Positions 5,061 to 5,630 of a stretch of DNA of 5,630 nt are shown one piece after another (the stretch's first letter is position 1; every line of letters begins with the position of its first letter). The position numbers and the translations under genes were made by a program. The notes under the pieces are model-generated. The model was given only the letters and a program-made list of their open reading frames with translations, made no database searches and had not been told where the DNA came from. The DNA comes from an uncultured Actinomycetes bacterium. Lineage in GTDB: Bacteria; Actinomycetota; Thermoleophilia; Solirubrobacterales; Solirubrobacteraceae. The stretch spans positions 1 through 5,630 of the forward strand of contig CALAQT010000069.1 in the NCBI GenBank assembly GCA_937888775.1, written 5' to 3'.

Positions 5061-5183
5061 CAGTGTGCCACTACCGGATTCGAACTTGGGTGCCGGCTCG
5101 AGAGGGAAAACGCCTGTAGAGCGGCTTGCAGAGTGATGCGACCGAGGCGTTGCCCCCGCGCCGCGGTACCTGATGGAGCGAGG

Positions 5184-5630
5184 ATGCTCAGCTACCCCCG
5201 TCAGCAGCGGTACCGCCGCCTGGCCCGCGCCGCGATCGCGTCGACCGTCAGCGCGGCCAGCGTTCTGCTGGCCCTGCTCGCCGCACTCGGTGGTCTGCTC
5301 CAAATCGCCGGCCTATTGATCCTGGCCGCGGTCGCACTCGGCCTGCGCGCCCGCAGGTGGGTTCGACTCGCCGGTCGCGCCAGCGTCGGGGCACAGTCAG
5401 AGGACGACGTCCAGCGGGCTCTGGCACCGCTCACGGCAGAGGGCTGGCGGCTGCGTCACTCGCTCCCCTGGCCGGGCCGCGGCGACATCGACAGCATCGC
5501 AATCTCGCCGACCGGGTTCGCGTTCGTGATCGAGACGAAATGCGCCGCGAGGCGCCCTGTTGTATCCCCGGTTTCAGCCGGGAGGAACTCGAAGGGAGGT
5601 TCTTGGGTCCAATGGCTTACCCGGATCTGA
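5184..5630 (+). CDS. Membrane-anchored NERD-domain nuclease-like protein, C-terminus apparently replaced
   Basis: The 148-aa frame starts with ATG at 5184, supported by GGAG five bases upstream. A basic N-terminus (residues 8-16) leads into a long hydrophobic stretch (about 18-54), enough for one or two membrane helices. The nuclease-related domain follows: GAQSEDDVQRAL (69-80), then GRGDIDSIAISPTGFAFVIETK (98-119). The PD-(D/E)XK-like core is visible as Glu73, Asp101/Asp103 and Glu117-x-Lys119, so the catalytic centre looks intact. From memory, relatives continue with a basic, Trp-containing helix and a further strand. Here the 29 residues after Lys119 (CAARRPVVSPV onward) have different composition, and the DNA at that point folds into two tight hairpins. 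The stop TGA is the last codon of the window. An insertion, deletion or frameshift after the ETK codons is likely. Confidence 0.82.
   Translation: MLSYPRQQRYRRLARAAIASTVSAASVLLALLAALGGLLQIAGLLILAAVALGLRARRWVRLAGRASVGAQSEDDVQRALAPLTAEGWRLRHSLPWPGRGDIDSIAISPTGFAFVIETKCAARRPVVSPVSAGRNSKGGSWVQWLTRI
5542..5555 (+). repeat. Hairpin GCGCC-GCGA-GGCGC with GNRA loop
   Basis: A perfect 5-bp stem closes a GCGA tetraloop, starting two bases after the last NERD-like codon. It is the first of two hairpins at the apparent break in the gene. Confidence 0.6.
5567..5604 (+). mobile_element. Possible IS200/IS605-like end or structured RNA
   Basis: CCCGG (5567-5571) and CCGGG (5578-5582) pair around TTTCAG, preceded by ATC and followed by AGGA. 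A looser stem (5583-5588 with 5599-5604) comes next. The form ATCC-stem-loop-GGAGGA is reminiscent of the subterminal hairpin at the right ends of IS200/IS605-type, TnpB-bearing elements. No transposase or TnpB is visible, so this is a suggestion only. Confidence 0.25.

Larger units (their letters stand above)
4490..5183. other. Long intergenic region between divergent genes
   Basis: About 690 bases lie between the leftward metallopeptidase gene and the rightward NERD gene. No gene is convincing. A 22-codon Arg-rich frame on the minus strand (4720-4788) and 100-codon frames on the plus strand lack ribosome sites and family features. The region holds repeat copy R3 at 4548-4634, three small hairpins at 4855-4908, a 9-base direct repeat at 4935-4954, and an AT-richer patch at about 4965-5060. 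Confidence 0.55.

Noticed and set aside
5064..5090. tRNA gene suggested by GGATTCGAAC
   Set aside because: The putative T-stem has a G-G mismatch and a wobble, and no acceptor, D or anticodon arm can be drawn on either strand.
1..5630. CRISPR array, toxin-antitoxin pair, phage genes or an integrase
   Set aside because: No regularly spaced identical repeats and no proteins with the corresponding motifs were seen on either strand.

Overview
This is a GC-rich bacterial window. It has short single genes, GTG starts, start codons that mostly lack a strong Shine-Dalgarno sequence, and alanine/arginine/aspartate-rich proteins. That look, plus protein types I associate with high-GC Actinobacteria (possibly Thermoleophilia/Solirubrobacterales-like soil lineages), suggests an actinobacterium. 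The lineage is an inference from style, not a measured placement. Only about half of the window is convincingly coding; the rest is long intergenic DNA with repeats and inverted repeats.

Layout: (1) 6-239 (-), a 77-aa two-helix membrane protein with a perfect AGGAGG ribosome site. (2) 240-828, about 590 bases without a firm gene: a cluster of hairpins (331-414), a triple TTCnAAACTAC repeat (473-516) and a weak copy of a dispersed repeat. (3) 829-1437 (+), a 202-aa conserved hypothetical soluble protein. (4) 1438-1825, intergenic, with repeat copy R1. (5) 1826-2611 (+), a 261-aa fusion of a DUF1579-like beta-barrel domain and a VOC (glyoxalase/bleomycin-resistance fold) domain. (6) 2612-3092, intergenic, with repeat copy R2 and a decayed membrane-protein-like reading frame. 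(7) 3093-3407 (+), a 104-aa charged protein, unrecognised. (8) 3408-3622, the gap between convergent genes. (9) 3623-4489 (-), a 288-aa protein with a HELGH zinc-protease motif. (10) 4490-5183, about 690 bases with repeat copy R3, three consecutive small hairpins and a locally AT-richer patch. (11) 5184-5630 (+), a membrane-anchored NERD (nuclease-related) protein whose family similarity stops right after the catalytic E-x-K, where two tight hairpins begin.

The genes do not form an obvious operon or pathway. Intergenic distances are large and the strands are mixed, so this looks like accessory or slowly decaying chromosomal DNA rather than a defined system. The most interesting signals are non-genic. 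One is a family of roughly 90-180-base diverged repeats, all in the same orientation, in the gaps between genes; they look like relics of one small gene. A second is a shared TAGnnT-N6/7-start-codon arrangement suggesting leaderless transcripts for three genes. A third is the RNA-like hairpin pair at the break in the NERD gene.
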